A stretch of DNA of 64,000 nt from an uncultured bacterium (GCA_903824675.1 CAIJXV010000093.1:1-64000), one strand, 5' to 3'. Positions 44,246 to 53,305 are shown, counted from the first letter of the stretch. Notes: generated by a model from the letters alone, not told the origin. Translations and numbers: made by a program.

Positions 44246-45418
44246 ATGCCAAGCACCAGTGAGCGTACCCGACATTTCACCGAATCCGTCATCCGACGCA
44301 TGACGCGGGTGGCGAACGAATATCAGGCGATCAATCTCTCCCAGGGGTTTCCGGATTTTGATCCTCCGGAGGAATTGCTGAAGGCGGCCGAGCACGCCGG
44401 CCGGAAAGGCCCGCATCAATATGCGATTACCTGGGGCGCCCTGAAATTCCGGCAGGCCCTGGCTCGTAAACAGTCCCTGTTCATGGGGCTGAAGCTGGAT
44501 CCCGATGCGCATTTCGTGGTCACGTGCGGCAGCACCGAGGCCATGATGGCGGCCCTGATGACCGCCTGCAATCCCGGAGACAAAGTCATTGTGTTCTCGC
44601 CGTTCTATGAAAACTATGTCGCGGATACCATCCTGTCCGGCGCGGAACCGATCTATGTGGCGTTGCGGCCGCCGGACTTCGCTTTCGATCCGGACGAACT
44701 CCGCCGGGCTTTTGCGCAGAAACCCAAAGCCCTGATCCTCTGTAATCCCTCGAATCCCTCGGGCAAGGTATTCACCCGGGAGGAATTGCTCTTCATCGCG
44801 AAACTCGCGGAGGAATACGACACCTTTGTCATTACCGATGAAGTGTATGAACACATTCTCTATGCGCCGCATACCCACACCTATTTCGCCGCTTTGCCCG
44901 GCATGTTCGAACGGACGATCTCCTGCAGTTCGCTGTCCAAAACCTATTCGATCACCGGCTGGCGTCTCGGCTATGTCATCGCGCCCCCGGCCATTATCAA
45001 CGCGGTGCGGAAGGTCCATGATTTTCTCACCGTGGGCGCCGCCGCCCCGTTACAGGAAGCCGCCGTGGCCGGCCTGGAACTGCCCGGGAGTTATTACGGT
45101 GAACTGCAGCGCCTTTACACCGAAAAACGCGATGTCTTCCTGAACTATCTCGACCGGGCCGGACTGACTTACACCCAGCCGCAAGGTGCCTATTACGTCA
45201 TGGTGGATATTGCGGAGTTCGGCTGGGCCGATGATACGGAGTTCAGTGAGTGGCTGGCCCGCGAAGTCGGCGTGGCCGCGGTACCGGGCTCGAGTTTCTT
45301 CCGCGAACCGGTCCGACACCTGATCCGGTTTCATTTCGCCAAGCAAACCGGAACCCTGCGCGCCGCCGGCGAACGATTGCTGACCTTGCGAGACAAGGCG
45401 CATAAAGCCCGGACCTGA
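44246..45418 (+). CDS. class I/II pyridoxal-phosphate aminotransferase
   Basis: A 390-residue enzyme, ATG 44246 with AGGAG 5 nt upstream. The PLP lysine is in SSLSKTYSITGWRLGY (near residue 232), with NPSNPSGKV and the aspartate ITDEVYEH. It resembles the methionine/kynurenine/aromatic aminotransferase subgroup (YbdL, MtnE-like); SQGFPDF at the N-terminus is typical. Being just upstream of a sulfur-amino-acid locus, methionine or its keto acid is a reasonable substrate, but this is inference. Confidence 0.9.
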   Translation: MPSTSERTRHFTESVIRRMTRVANEYQAINLSQGFPDFDPPEELLKAAEHAGRKGPHQYAITWGALKFRQALARKQSLFMGLKLDPDAHFVVTCGSTEAMMAALMTACNPGDKVIVFSPFYENYVADTILSGAEPIYVALRPPDFAFDPDELRRAFAQKPKALILCNPSNPSGKVFTREELLFIAKLAEEYDTFVITDEVYEHILYAPHTHTYFAALPGMFERTISCSSLSKTYSITGWRLGYVIAPPAIINAVRKVHDFLTVGAAAPLQEAAVAGLELPGSYYGELQRLYTEKRDVFLNYLDRAGLTYTQPQGAYYVMVDIAEFGWADDTEFSEWLAREVGVAAVPGSSFFREPVRHLIRFHFAKQTGTLRAAGERLLTLRDKAHKART

Positions 45419-45456
45419 AATTTCGCGGCCAGCTGACCTGAAGGATCTAAAATTTA

Positions 45457-45485
45457 TTGACAAATCCTGTTGTTTGACATAAAGT
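45457..45485 (+). promoter_or_regulatory. sigma-70-type promoter for the structured RNA
   Basis: TTGACA (45457-45462), a 17-nt spacer and TAAAGT (45480-45485) form a plausible sigma-70 promoter in an AT-rich stretch unlike the surrounding GC-rich sequence. The expected start is near 45492, just ahead of the structured RNA. A second TTGACA at 45474 offers a shifted alternative. Confidence 0.5.
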
Positions 45486-45491
45486 ATATTG

Positions 45492-45698
45492 TATTGATAG
45501 GAATACTTGTGTATTGATTGGAGTAGAGCCGTGAAAAGAAACGTCAGAAGAACACGTCCAACCGTAATCCGCACCCACGCGATGCGGGGGTGTTGCCGTG
45601 GGTGTAGTCGCCCCGAAGGAGGAGCTACGCGTTACTGTTGATTTTAAACAGTTATTGACGACCTAGCCCACCCCCGGAAGACGGGAGGTGGGCTTTTC
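45492..45698 (+). ncRNA. candidate structured RNA of about 205 nt
   Basis: No protein is encoded, yet the stretch is full of helices: CACCCACG/CGTGGGTG (45572-45579 with 45597-45604, perfect), GTAG/CTAC (45604-45607 with 45625-45628) around a CCCCGAAGGAGG loop, ACTGTT/AACAGT (45634-45639 with 45647-45652) and a terminator hairpin. The order of helices around a GCGTTA-hairpin segment recalls HEARO/omega-RNAs of IscB elements, but no IscB or TnpB gene is present, and this is from memory of the fold only. It does not fit tRNA, tmRNA, 6S or SRP RNA. It could also be a leader for the small gene downstream. Confidence 0.45.
45665..45698 (+). terminator. intrinsic terminator of the structured RNA
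   Basis: AGCCCACC (45665-45672) plus CCCG pairs with CGGG plus GGTGGGCT (45687-45694) with one bulged A and a short AAGA-type loop; four T residues follow. A strong rho-independent terminator. Confidence 0.75.
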
Positions 45699-45755
45699 AT
45701 TCGTTAGGTAAGAAGCAAGGGGTCCGTGGTGGTTTTCAAAGTAGTGGAGTCGGGT

Positions 45756-46088
45756 ATGGTCAATTCAAATGAAGAATTCCGGCGATCTGGCGCCGGTGAC
45801 GTGCACACGGTCCTGCGCGAGATCCTCAGCCGGGTGCAGGCCATGCGGATCGTAGAGGTCGAACGACAGACGAATCTGGACGCAATGAATGTTCGGAAAG
45901 GGCTGGAATATCTGATCGCCGCACGGAATGTGGAAGTGCTGCGGCCTCTGTTCGAACCGGAACGAACGGAATACGTGCGCCTCATCCGCGAGACGGACGG
46001 GCAGCATCTCTGGCAACAGGATCTCGCCCGCCGCAGGACGCCGGATCGGCCGGCGGATGCCCGACGCCTGGCGAGGATGGGAATGTAG
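45756..46088 (+). CDS. small hypothetical, winged-helix-like protein
   Basis: A 110-residue protein; ATG 45756 has GGAG 6 nt upstream, and an in-frame GTG at 45726 is the alternative. Residues about 14-60 (VLREILSRVQAMRIVEVE, then LDAMNVRKGLEYLIAARNVEVL) have the helix-turn-helix-plus-wing rhythm of small winged-helix proteins. The C-terminus is Arg-rich. The family was not recognised. It lies between the structured RNA and the convergent Rrf2 gene and could be another regulator of the sulfur locus. Confidence 0.5.
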   Translation: MVNSNEEFRRSGAGDVHTVLREILSRVQAMRIVEVERQTNLDAMNVRKGLEYLIAARNVEVLRPLFEPERTEYVRLIRETDGQHLWQQDLARRRTPDRPADARRLARMGM

Positions 46089-46107
46089 CCGGCGAAAGGC
46101 AGAAGGA

Positions 46108-46551
46108 TCAAATGTCGTAATTGAGCCCCGACCGAGCCTCGCGGTCTGTTTGCCGCTGGATCAGATCTTTCAAGGTGATCCCCCGCATGGCGGCATTCAG
46201 TTGGGTCTCGATCTCCGACCAAGCCTCGCGCGCCGTGCAGGCGATACTGCGCTCACAGGTCTCGGGTTTGGCGACACAGGTCACCAAAGTCAGGTCGCCT
46301 TCCAGGACTTCGACCAGGTCCCGAATGGAGATGGCCTCAGGCGGACGCGCCAGCGCGTAGCCCCCATGCACGCCCCGAACCGTGCGAAGAATACCGGCGG
46401 CTTTTAGCGGATTAATCACCTGCCATAAATATTTCTGAGAAATGGCCTGACGGCGGGAAATATCACGCAAGGTCACAACCCCTTCGCCCTGATTTAAAGC
46501 GATGTCCAGCATCACCCTTAAACCATATCGTCCTTTGGTCGAAACTTTCAT
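46108..46551 (-). CDS. Rrf2-family transcriptional regulator (IscR-like cysteines)
   Basis: A 147-residue winged-helix regulator. Residues 1-85 form the Rrf2 DNA-binding domain (VSTKGRYGLRVMLDIAL, then ISQKYLWQVINPL and VRGVHGGYALAR). Cysteines at 92, 99 and 105 (C-x6-C-x5-C) closely match the Fe-S ligands of IscR (92, 98, 104), so it can probably hold a cluster. It is divergent from the sulfur operon starting at 46712, with a palindrome over that promoter, so it is the likely repressor. CymR, the classical cysteine regulator of this family, lacks these cysteines. Confidence 0.9.
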   Translation of the reverse strand: MKVSTKGRYGLRVMLDIALNQGEGVVTLRDISRRQAISQKYLWQVINPLKAAGILRTVRGVHGGYALARPPEAISIRDLVEVLEGDLTLVTCVAKPETCERSIACTAREAWSEIETQLNAAMRGITLKDLIQRQTDREARSGLNYDI

Positions 46552-46650
46552 ATATCACCCCGAATAGACGGACAATAAACTCTCGTGTGCGCTTGAAAAT
46601 ACATCATAACCTATTCACATGAAAGGCTTTTAAAGTTATCCTAATTATTC

Positions 46651-46697
46651 TTGACACGTCAATCATCTAATTGGATAGTAAACCAATAGATTATTGG
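46651..46697 (+). promoter_or_regulatory. promoter and overlapping operator of the sulfur operon
   Basis: TTGACA (46651-46656), 17 nt, GATAGT (46674-46679) is a sigma-70-type promoter for the operon beginning at 46712. Perfect inverted repeats overlap and follow the -10: ATTGG-N8-CCAAT (46670-46687) and CCAATA-N3-TATTGG (46683-46697). They cover the transcription start, as expected of a repressor site, and the adjacent Rrf2 gene is the natural candidate. AGAGGAGA at 46701-46708 is the ribosome site. Confidence 0.6.
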
Positions 46698-46711
46698 AAA
46701 AGAGGAGACTC

Positions 46712-47860
46712 ATGTCACGTGATGGAAAAAAATTGGCGACAACGCTGGCGCAGGCCGGAAGTCGGCGCGATGCGCGGACAGGGGCTGTTTCCGTCCCCAT
46801 CCATCAAACCGCCTGCTTCAATCATCCCGCATTGGGGCAGTCAACCGGTTTCGACTATTCTCGCACCTCCAACCCCACCCGCCTCGCCTTGGAAGAAACC
46901 CTCGCCCTGGCCGATGGCGGATGTCGCGCATTTGCCTTTGCCTCGGGTCTGGCTGCGATCGACAGTACCCTGCGCCTGTTCCGTACCGGTGACCGGCTCG
47001 TGGTGACCGAAGATTTGTATGGCGGCACGTTCCGCCTCTTCGACAAGATATTCGGTCCCCTGGGCATCGAAGCGATCTACGTCGACACCACCCATCTGGA
47101 ATCCGTTCGCCAGGCCTTGAAGGATCCCCGGGTTCGGGGGGTCTTCATCGAAACCCCCACCAACCCTCTCTTGCGTATTGCCGACATCCGGGCCATTGCC
47201 ACCCTGGCCCGGGAACACCAGGCCCTCATGATCGTGGACAATACTTTTTTGACCCCCGTCCTGCAAAGACCCCTGGAGCAGGGCGCGGACCTCGTGGTCT
47301 ACAGCGCCAGCAAGTATTTGGCCGGACACAATGATGTCGTGGCCGGGGCCGTGGTGGCCTCCACGCCTGAACTGGCGGACCGGATGGCGTTCTGCCAAAA
47401 CGCCATCGGCGCCATTCTGGGTCCCCAGGATTCATGGCTGACCCTGCGCGGAATGAAAACCCTCCCCCTGCGACTGGCACGGCAACAGGAAAACGCCACC
47501 CGCCTCGCCGCCTGGCTATCCCGGCATCCGCGCGTACCGGCCGTCCATTACCCTGGACTTCCCGACCATCCGGGCCGGAGTATTCTCGACCGGGAGCATG
47601 CGGGCTATGGCGCCATGATCGCCTTCGAAGTCGACGATCCCGCCCGGGTGCCGCACATCCTCGCAGGCGTCAAGACCTTCCTCTTTGCGGAAAGCCTGGG
47701 CGGCGTGGAATCGCTGATCACCTATCCCGCCGTCCAGACTCACGCCGACTTGGATCCCGCCGTTCGGGAACGGCTGGGCATCCATAACCGCCTGTTGCGG
47801 CTCTCGGTGGGAATCGAGGATGTGGAAGACTTGATGGCCGATCTGGAGGCACTGTTATGA
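46712..47860 (+). CDS. transsulfuration enzyme (cystathionine gamma-synthase/beta-lyase family)
   Basis: A 382-residue PLP enzyme of the Cys/Met metabolism family. The cofactor lysine lies in YSASKYLAGHNDVVAG (near 201); the start region has HQTACFNHPALGQSTGFDYS and the C-terminal ESLGGVESLITYPA that closes the active site. Family members make cystathionine or split it; synthase and lyases cannot be told apart safely. First gene of the sulfur operon. Its stop overlaps the next start (ATGA at 47857), so it and the second paralogue are made together, one perhaps forming and one breaking cystathionine. Confidence 0.9.
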   Translation: MSRDGKKLATTLAQAGSRRDARTGAVSVPIHQTACFNHPALGQSTGFDYSRTSNPTRLALEETLALADGGCRAFAFASGLAAIDSTLRLFRTGDRLVVTEDLYGGTFRLFDKIFGPLGIEAIYVDTTHLESVRQALKDPRVRGVFIETPTNPLLRIADIRAIATLAREHQALMIVDNTFLTPVLQRPLEQGADLVVYSASKYLAGHNDVVAGAVVASTPELADRMAFCQNAIGAILGPQDSWLTLRGMKTLPLRLARQQENATRLAAWLSRHPRVPAVHYPGLPDHPGRSILDREHAGYGAMIAFEVDDPARVPHILAGVKTFLFAESLGGVESLITYPAVQTHADLDPAVRERLGIHNRLLRLSVGIEDVEDLMADLEALL

Positions 47861-49038
47861 ACGTTCATACCCGTCTCGTGCACCCCCATGACGACCGCGA
47901 ACAACATCACGGCGCATCCTCCGTGCCGATCTACCAGACCTCCACTTACCATCAGTCCGATCCGGAACATCTGGGTCCTTACGATTACGCCCGGAGCGAC
48001 AATCCGACCCGCGAAGCGCTCGAGCAGGCCATTGCCGGACTCGAAGGGGGTGCGCGCGGGTTCGCCTTCGCCTCGGGCATGGCCGCCACCTCTTCTGCTC
48101 TCCTGCTCTTTCAGCCCGGCGATCACATCGTGGCGGGCCGAGACCTCTACGGGGGCACCTACCGCATCCTCACCACGGTGTTCCACCAGTGGAAATTGGA
48201 CGTCTCGTTCGTGGACACCACCCACCCCGACCTCGTCCGCCAGGCCATCACCCCCGCCACCCGGGCCTTGTTCATCGAGACACCCGCCAATCCGCTCTTC
48301 TCCATCACCGATCTGCGCGCCATGGCCGCCCTCGCCCGGGAACACAACCTCCTGGCCATCGCGGATAACACCTTCATGAGCCCCTACCTTCAGCGGCCGC
48401 TGGAGTTGGGCTTCGATCTCGTACTCCACAGCGCCACCAAATTTCTAGGCGGGCACAGCGATTTGATCGCCGGACTGGCGGTCGCCCGAGACCCCGCTCT
48501 CGGCCGGCGACTTCGGTCGATTCAAAACGCCTTCGGCGCCATCCTCGGGCCGCAGGATGCCTGGCTGGTGTTACGGGGAATCAAGACGCTGGGCGTGCGC
48601 ATGGAGGCCCAGCAGCGCACCGCGAACACCGTGGCCCGCTGGTTGGCCACCCGACCCGAAGTCCGCCGCGTCCTCTACCCCGCCCTGCCCGGCCACCCCG
48701 GCCATGACATCCACCTCGGTCAGGCCGACGGGGGCGGAGCGGTGCTGGCGTTCGAACTCGCGGACGGCCCCACCGCCGTAGCTTTCCTTAAACGCGTCCG
48801 GCTTCCGCTCGTGGCCGTCAGTCTCGGGGGCGTGGAAAGCATCCTGTCCTATCCCGCCACCATGTCCCACGCCGCCCTACCCCGCCCCGAACGACTGTCG
48901 CGCGGAATTACCGACGGACTCGTTCGTCTCTCCATCGGGCTGGAAGCCGAAGAAGATTTGATGGCAGATCTGGAATCCGCATTAACCGGCAGAACCGATA
49001 GTCCACCCCCCAAAAAAAGAAAAACCCAACATGAGTAA
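47857..49038 (+). CDS. second transsulfuration enzyme (cystathionine lyase/synthase family)
   Basis: A 393-residue PLP enzyme, paralogue of the previous gene product. PLP lysine in [16 protein letters not shown] (near 195), [14 protein letters not shown] at the N-terminus and [13 protein letters not shown] near the C-terminus. The last about 15 residues are a basic hydrophilic tail (PPPKKRKTQ). The pair plus cysteine synthase forms a compact route between serine/homoserine-derived precursors, cysteine and homocysteine. Overlaps the next gene by 8 nt. Confidence 0.9.
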   Translation: MNVHTRLVHPHDDREQHHGASSVPIYQTSTYHQSDPEHLGPYDYARSDNPTREALEQAIAGLEGGARGFAFASGMAATSSALLLFQPGDHIVAGRDLYGGTYRILTTVFHQWKLDVSFVDTTHPDLVRQAITPATRALFIETPANPLFSITDLRAMAALAREHNLLAIADNTFMSPYLQRPLELGFDLVLHSATKFLGGHSDLIAGLAVARDPALGRRLRSIQNAFGAILGPQDAWLVLRGIKTLGVRMEAQQRTANTVARWLATRPEVRRVLYPALPGHPGHDIHLGQADGGGAVLAFELADGPTAVAFLKRVRLPLVAVSLGGVESILSYPATMSHAALPRPERLSRGITDGLVRLSIGLEAEEDLMADLESALTGRTDSPPPKKRKTQHE

Positions 49039-49990
49039 AATATATCGGAACAATCCTGAATCGATCGGCAACACCCCGCTGGTCCAACTCAACCGCGTCA
49101 CCCAGGGCGCGAAAGCCCGCGTGCTGGCCAAGATCGAAGGTCGCAACCCGGCCTATTCCGTCAAGTGCCGCATCGGTGCCGCCATGATCTGGGATGCGGA
49201 ACAGCGTGGCCAATTGAAGCCGGGAGTGGAAATCGTCGAACCGACCAGCGGAAACACCGGCATTGCCCTGGCTTACGTGGCTGCAGCGCGGGGGTACAAA
49301 TTGACCCTGACCATGCCGGAGACGATGAGCATCGAGCGACGCCGCGTCCTCGCCGCTTTCGGAGCCCATCTCGTACTGACGCCCGGCGCCGAGGGGATGA
49401 AGGGCGCGATCCAGCGCGCCGAGGATATCGCCGCATCCGAACCGGGCCGCTTCTTCCTCCCCCAGCAATTCAAAAACCCCGCCAACCCGGCCATCCACGA
49501 AACAACCACCGGTCCCGAAATCTGGAATGACACGCAGGGAGCGATCGACGTCCTGGTCTCAGGCGTCGGCACCGGCGGCACCATCACCGGCATATCGCGT
49601 TACATCAAGAACATCCGCGGAAAGAAAATCCTGTCCGTCGCCGTGGAACCGAAGGAAAGCCCCGTGATCACCCAGAAACGCGCCGGGCAGGAACTGAAAC
49701 CCGGGCCCCACAAGATCCAGGGCATCGGCGCGGGTTTTATTCCCGACACGCTCGACCTCTCGATCATCGACCGGGTCGAACAGGTGGATAGCGCCGAAGC
49801 CGTCGCCTTTGCACGGCGACTGGCCCGGGAGGAAGGCCTGTTGGTCGGCATTTCCTGCGGCGCGGCGGGTGCCGTGGCAGCGCAACTGGCGCAGCAGAAT
49901 GAGTTCGCCGGCAAAACCATCGTCGTTATTTTTCCGGACTCCGGCGAGCGCTACCTTTCAACCGTGCTGTTCGATGGAGTGGGCGGCTAA
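49031..49990 (+). CDS. cysK: cysteine synthase (O-acetylserine sulfhydrylase)
   Basis: A 319-residue PLP enzyme forming cysteine from O-acetylserine and sulfide. PLP lysine 45 is in YSVKCRIGA, substrate loop [10 protein letters not shown] near 74, phosphate loop [10 protein letters not shown] near 180. It matches the CysK type; the C-terminal peptide-binding regulatory tail is not obvious. In Firmicutes, CysK partners an Rrf2 protein (CymR), so linkage to an Rrf2 gene here is suggestive. A cystathionine beta-synthase activity cannot be excluded given the neighbours. Confidence 0.93.
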   Translation: MSKIYRNNPESIGNTPLVQLNRVTQGAKARVLAKIEGRNPAYSVKCRIGAAMIWDAEQRGQLKPGVEIVEPTSGNTGIALAYVAAARGYKLTLTMPETMSIERRRVLAAFGAHLVLTPGAEGMKGAIQRAEDIAASEPGRFFLPQQFKNPANPAIHETTTGPEIWNDTQGAIDVLVSGVGTGGTITGISRYIKNIRGKKILSVAVEPKESPVITQKRAGQELKPGPHKIQGIGAGFIPDTLDLSIIDRVEQVDSAEAVAFARRLAREEGLLVGISCGAAGAVAAQLAQQNEFAGKTIVVIFPDSGERYLSTVLFDGVGG

Positions 49991-50004
49991 GACGTCGGAT
50001 CAAC

Positions 50005-51345
50005 ATGCAGACCCTCACCCCCCCGCCCGCCGCCCCCGTTGGCGAACGATATCTCGCGGATTGCGCGATGGCCCTGGACCTCGCGCTGGACCAGGCCCCT
50101 TTTTACGAATCGTGGCGCCCGCGGGATCCGGGCCAAACCATTCCCGTTGATGCCCGTTATGCCGCCCTGCCGGTGCTGACCAAACGCGACCTGCGGGCGC
50201 ACATGCCTCGAGGGTTTGTCCCCCGTCCCCGGGATTTTCAGACCGGGATCGCAACCGGCGAAATCGAACTGGTCTCCACCAGCGGCACATCGGAAGACCG
50301 CGCATCCATCGTCTGGCATCAGCCCTGGTGGGACGCCTCGGAGCACTCCGCTGCGAGCCTGTATCAAGGGCTGGACCGCGTCATCAACGGGTCTCAACGC
50401 GAAGCCGTTTTGACCACCCCGTTGTGCGCGGGAACGGTCTGCCATATCGGCGAGCTCACCCAGGCGGAACGCACCTTGGGCCGATTGCTCTTTCTCAATC
50501 AAAAGGCGGATCCAAACCACTGGACCCCGGCGGATAAGAATCGCATGCTGGAGGAACTGCGTCTTTTTGAGCCGGATGTGCTGGAAGCGGATCCGGCCTA
50601 TCTGGCCATCCTGGCGCGATATGCAGCGGAGACCGGCGCCCCCGCCCCCAAACCCCGGTTCATTTCGCTTACGTATGAGTTTCCCTCCCGCGTGCATTAC
50701 CGTCAAATCCGTCGGCTTTTCCCCAACACCCCCATCCTGAGTTCCTATGGATCAACCGAAACGGGACACGTTTTCACCGAGTGCGAACAGGGGCGCTTTC
50801 ACCAGAATGCCGCCTTCTGCCGGGTTGATTTCCAACCCTTCAGAAACGGGCGGGGCGCGGAACACGTCGGCCGGATTTTCATCAGCATACTCAACAATCC
50901 CTGGATGGCCCTGGTGCGATTTGATGTGGGCGATTTGATCCGTCTCTCAACCGACCCGTGCCCCTGCGGCCGGACCCGGGGGCTCACGGCCCTGGCCATT
51001 GAGGGCCGCACCCGGGATCTGACGTTTACGGTTGGGGGAGAAGCGGTCACCGGGGGACAGGTGGATCGCGCGATCGGGGACCTGGAGGGTTTGCTGGCCT
51101 ACCAGGTGGAACAACCCGGACCCGGAACCTATCGTTTCCGCGGCGTGGTCGAACCCGCTTTCGAAAAACAATTGTTTGCCGAAGCCGAGGCCCGGCTGCG
51201 CGGACTGTATGGCGACACCGCCCGCATCACGACCCAACGGGAATCGGCCATCGGCGCAGAACAGTCCGGTAAGTTCCGCCTGACGCGCACCCTCTTCCCG
51301 TGGGACACCACGGACCTCTTCGAGCCGAAAGGAACCGTATCGTGA
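50005..51345 (+). CDS. PaaK-like adenylate-forming enzyme in the sulfur operon
   Basis: A 446-residue enzyme of the phenylacetate-CoA ligase/CapK type. The phosphate loop is STSGTSED (about 91-98), the A5 motif YGSTETGH (about 248-255), the dyad aspartate in VRFDVGDLIRL, and a zinc-like CPCGRTRG near 319. These enzymes activate a carboxylate as an acyl-adenylate and pass it to CoA or another acceptor. No phenylacetate pathway gene is nearby. 14 bp after cysK and 4-nt overlap (GTGA) with the desulfurase, so it belongs to the sulfur operon; its acid substrate and acceptor are unknown. Confidence 0.83.
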   Translation: MQTLTPPPAAPVGERYLADCAMALDLALDQAPFYESWRPRDPGQTIPVDARYAALPVLTKRDLRAHMPRGFVPRPRDFQTGIATGEIELVSTSGTSEDRASIVWHQPWWDASEHSAASLYQGLDRVINGSQREAVLTTPLCAGTVCHIGELTQAERTLGRLLFLNQKADPNHWTPADKNRMLEELRLFEPDVLEADPAYLAILARYAAETGAPAPKPRFISLTYEFPSRVHYRQIRRLFPNTPILSSYGSTETGHVFTECEQGRFHQNAAFCRVDFQPFRNGRGAEHVGRIFISILNNPWMALVRFDVGDLIRLSTDPCPCGRTRGLTALAIEGRTRDLTFTVGGEAVTGGQVDRAIGDLEGLLAYQVEQPGPGTYRFRGVVEPAFEKQLFAEAEARLRGLYGDTARITTQRESAIGAEQSGKFRLTRTLFPWDTTDLFEPKGTVS

Positions 51346-52562
51346 CCCCACCGGACCCGTTCCCCGCCCTGGACTGGACCCGCGCGGATTTCCCCCTGCT
51401 CCGTCGCCAGATCGACGGCCACCCCCTGACCCACCTGGATAGCGCCTCCACCGCGCCCAAGCCGGATTGCGTGATCGAGGCGGTCTGCCGTTTCTACCGC
51501 GACCACACCGCCAATGTTCATCGGGGCGTCCATGTGCTTTCCGAGGAAGCGACCGAAGCCTTCGAACGGGCCCGCGAGGAAGTGGCTTCCTTTTTGAACG
51601 CGTCGCCCGCGGAAATCATTTTCACCCGCAATTCCACCGAGGGGATCAACCTCATCGCTCACAGCCTGGATTTAAAACCGCACGACGAAATTATTCTGCC
51701 CGCGCTGGAACATCATTCCAACTTCATGCCCTGGCGCATCCATAGCCGGGCCGTCCCCATCCGCCTGGCGCCCGACGGGATACCGCATTACGAAGACCTG
51801 GACGAACACCTGTCCCCTCAAACCCGGCTGGTCGCGCTGGCACATGTATCCAACATCCTGGGCGTGGTGGCACCCATCGAAAAATGGATCGACTCCGCCC
51901 ATCGGCGCGGAGTGCCCGTGTTGATCGATGCCTCCCAGAGCGCCAGTCATGTTCCCCTGGATGTGAAGGCGCTGGACTGCGACTTTCTCGTCTGTTCAGG
52001 CCACAAGTTACTCGGCCCCTCGGGCGTCGGGGTGCTGTACGGCAAACGGGAGAAACTGGAGGCCCTTTCTCTTTACCAGGTCGGCGGGGGAATGGTGAAG
52101 GTACACGATGACCACCAGTTTACAACCCAGGACCTGCCGTGGCGGTTTGAGGCCGGAACCCCCAATATCGAGGGTGTGATCGGGTTGGGCGCCGCGGTCG
52201 CCTATCTGCGCCGCATTGGAATGAACACGGTGTTCCGCCATTCACAAGCGCTCGGCGCCCGCCTGGTGGAACAGCTCCGCACGTTGCCGGGCACGGTCAT
52301 TCTAGCCGATTCGGCTCCCCTCGAACAACGCATCGGCCTGGCCACCTTCACCCTCCACGCCCCCGGCTGGGGATCGGAAAGCGTGGCGCGCAACCTCTGC
52401 GACCGCCACCAGATACTGGTCAGCGGCGGGTATCACTGCGCTCATATTTTACATCACCGCCTGGCGCTGGAAGGCACTGTTCGCGCGTCCACCCATGTCT
52501 TTAATACCCCGGATGAGATCGACCGGCTCGTCGCCGCACTTCGGGAATTCACAGGGGGCTGA
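51342..52562 (+). CDS. SufS-like cysteine desulfurase (class V aminotransferase)
   Basis: A 406-residue PLP enzyme beginning at GTG 51342 within the previous stop. PLP lysine in CSGHKLLGPSGVGVLYG (near 221) and the persulfide cysteine in GGYHCAHILHH (near 366), where SufS has a GHHCAQ-type sequence. It therefore can lift sulfur from cysteine (or selenium from selenocysteine). No SufE, SufU or scaffold gene accompanies it, and a full NifU-NifS pair lies at 59.5-61.5 kb, so this one probably serves a dedicated acceptor rather than general cluster assembly. Confidence 0.88.
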   Translation: MTPPDPFPALDWTRADFPLLRRQIDGHPLTHLDSASTAPKPDCVIEAVCRFYRDHTANVHRGVHVLSEEATEAFERAREEVASFLNASPAEIIFTRNSTEGINLIAHSLDLKPHDEIILPALEHHSNFMPWRIHSRAVPIRLAPDGIPHYEDLDEHLSPQTRLVALAHVSNILGVVAPIEKWIDSAHRRGVPVLIDASQSASHVPLDVKALDCDFLVCSGHKLLGPSGVGVLYGKREKLEALSLYQVGGGMVKVHDDHQFTTQDLPWRFEAGTPNIEGVIGLGAAVAYLRRIGMNTVFRHSQALGARLVEQLRTLPGTVILADSAPLEQRIGLATFTLHAPGWGSESVARNLCDRHQILVSGGYHCAHILHHRLALEGTVRASTHVFNTPDEIDRLVAALREFTGG

Positions 52563-52564
52563 TC

Positions 52565-53305
52565 ATGGCCAATATTAAACCCGTGTACCTGCTCTCCGGC
52601 GATGCGCATCATCACCGCAAAACACGTGACCCCCTGATCCGCGAGATGCTCCGGGAAACCGGGCGGGATCAGCCCACCGTCGCCTATATCGGCACCGCCA
52701 GTGGCGACGATGCCGCGTTCTTCCGGATTCTCCAACGCCTCTTCAACAACACGGGCGCAGGACACGTCGCCCTGGCCCCCCTGTCCTCGCCTGAGGTGGA
52801 TCTGCGGCATAGCCGCTCTCTGCTGGAGACCGCGGATGTTATCTTCCTCAGCGAAGGCGATGTTGACTTGGGCATGCGCACGCTTGCAGAACGGGATCTC
52901 GTGCCGCTCCTGCATGAACGATTCGAAGCCGGGGCCGTATTTTCCGGGTTTTCGGCCGGGAGCATCCTGATGTCCCGTCAATGGGTCCGGTGGACCGATC
53001 CGTCCGACGACACCACCGCTACCCCCTTCGACTGCCTCGGGCTGGCCCCGCTCGTGTGCGATACACATGATGAGATGGATGGCTGGGAAGAATTAAAAAC
53101 CCTGATCCGCCTCCGCCATGTCGATGGCGAGATTGGCTACGGAATTCCCACTTCGATGGGGCTTCGTGTTTTGCCGGATGGCCGAATTGAGGCCATCGGC
53201 GGGTTCGTCCACCGCTACACCTATCGCAACGGTCGCGTGGACAATATCGGCGACATCAGCCCCGCCTTTTTTGTTCATCCGGCGGAATACGAGTATCAGA
53301 TCTGA
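52565..53305 (+). CDS. peptidase S51-like protein
   Basis: A 246-residue protein of the alpha-aspartyl dipeptidase/cyanophycinase fold (class I amidotransferase-like). The nucleophile elbow is FSGFSAGSILM with the serine near residue 129, and YIGTASGDDAAFF and FLSEGDVDLG are in the expected order. Members cleave Asp-X or beta-linked Asp dipeptides. It starts 2 nt after the desulfurase stop and is last in the sulfur operon, so it may release an amino acid or handle a small peptide intermediate; this is inference. Confidence 0.82.
   Translation: MANIKPVYLLSGDAHHHRKTRDPLIREMLRETGRDQPTVAYIGTASGDDAAFFRILQRLFNNTGAGHVALAPLSSPEVDLRHSRSLLETADVIFLSEGDVDLGMRTLAERDLVPLLHERFEAGAVFSGFSAGSILMSRQWVRWTDPSDDTTATPFDCLGLAPLVCDTHDEMDGWEELKTLIRLRHVDGEIGYGIPTSMGLRVLPDGRIEAIGGFVHRYTYRNGRVDNIGDISPAFFVHPAEYEYQI

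Noticed and set aside
45492-45698. SAM, SAH or other known riboswitch, tmRNA, 6S or SRP RNA
   Set aside because: No signature bases of these families were found, and the terminator precedes no methionine gene directly.
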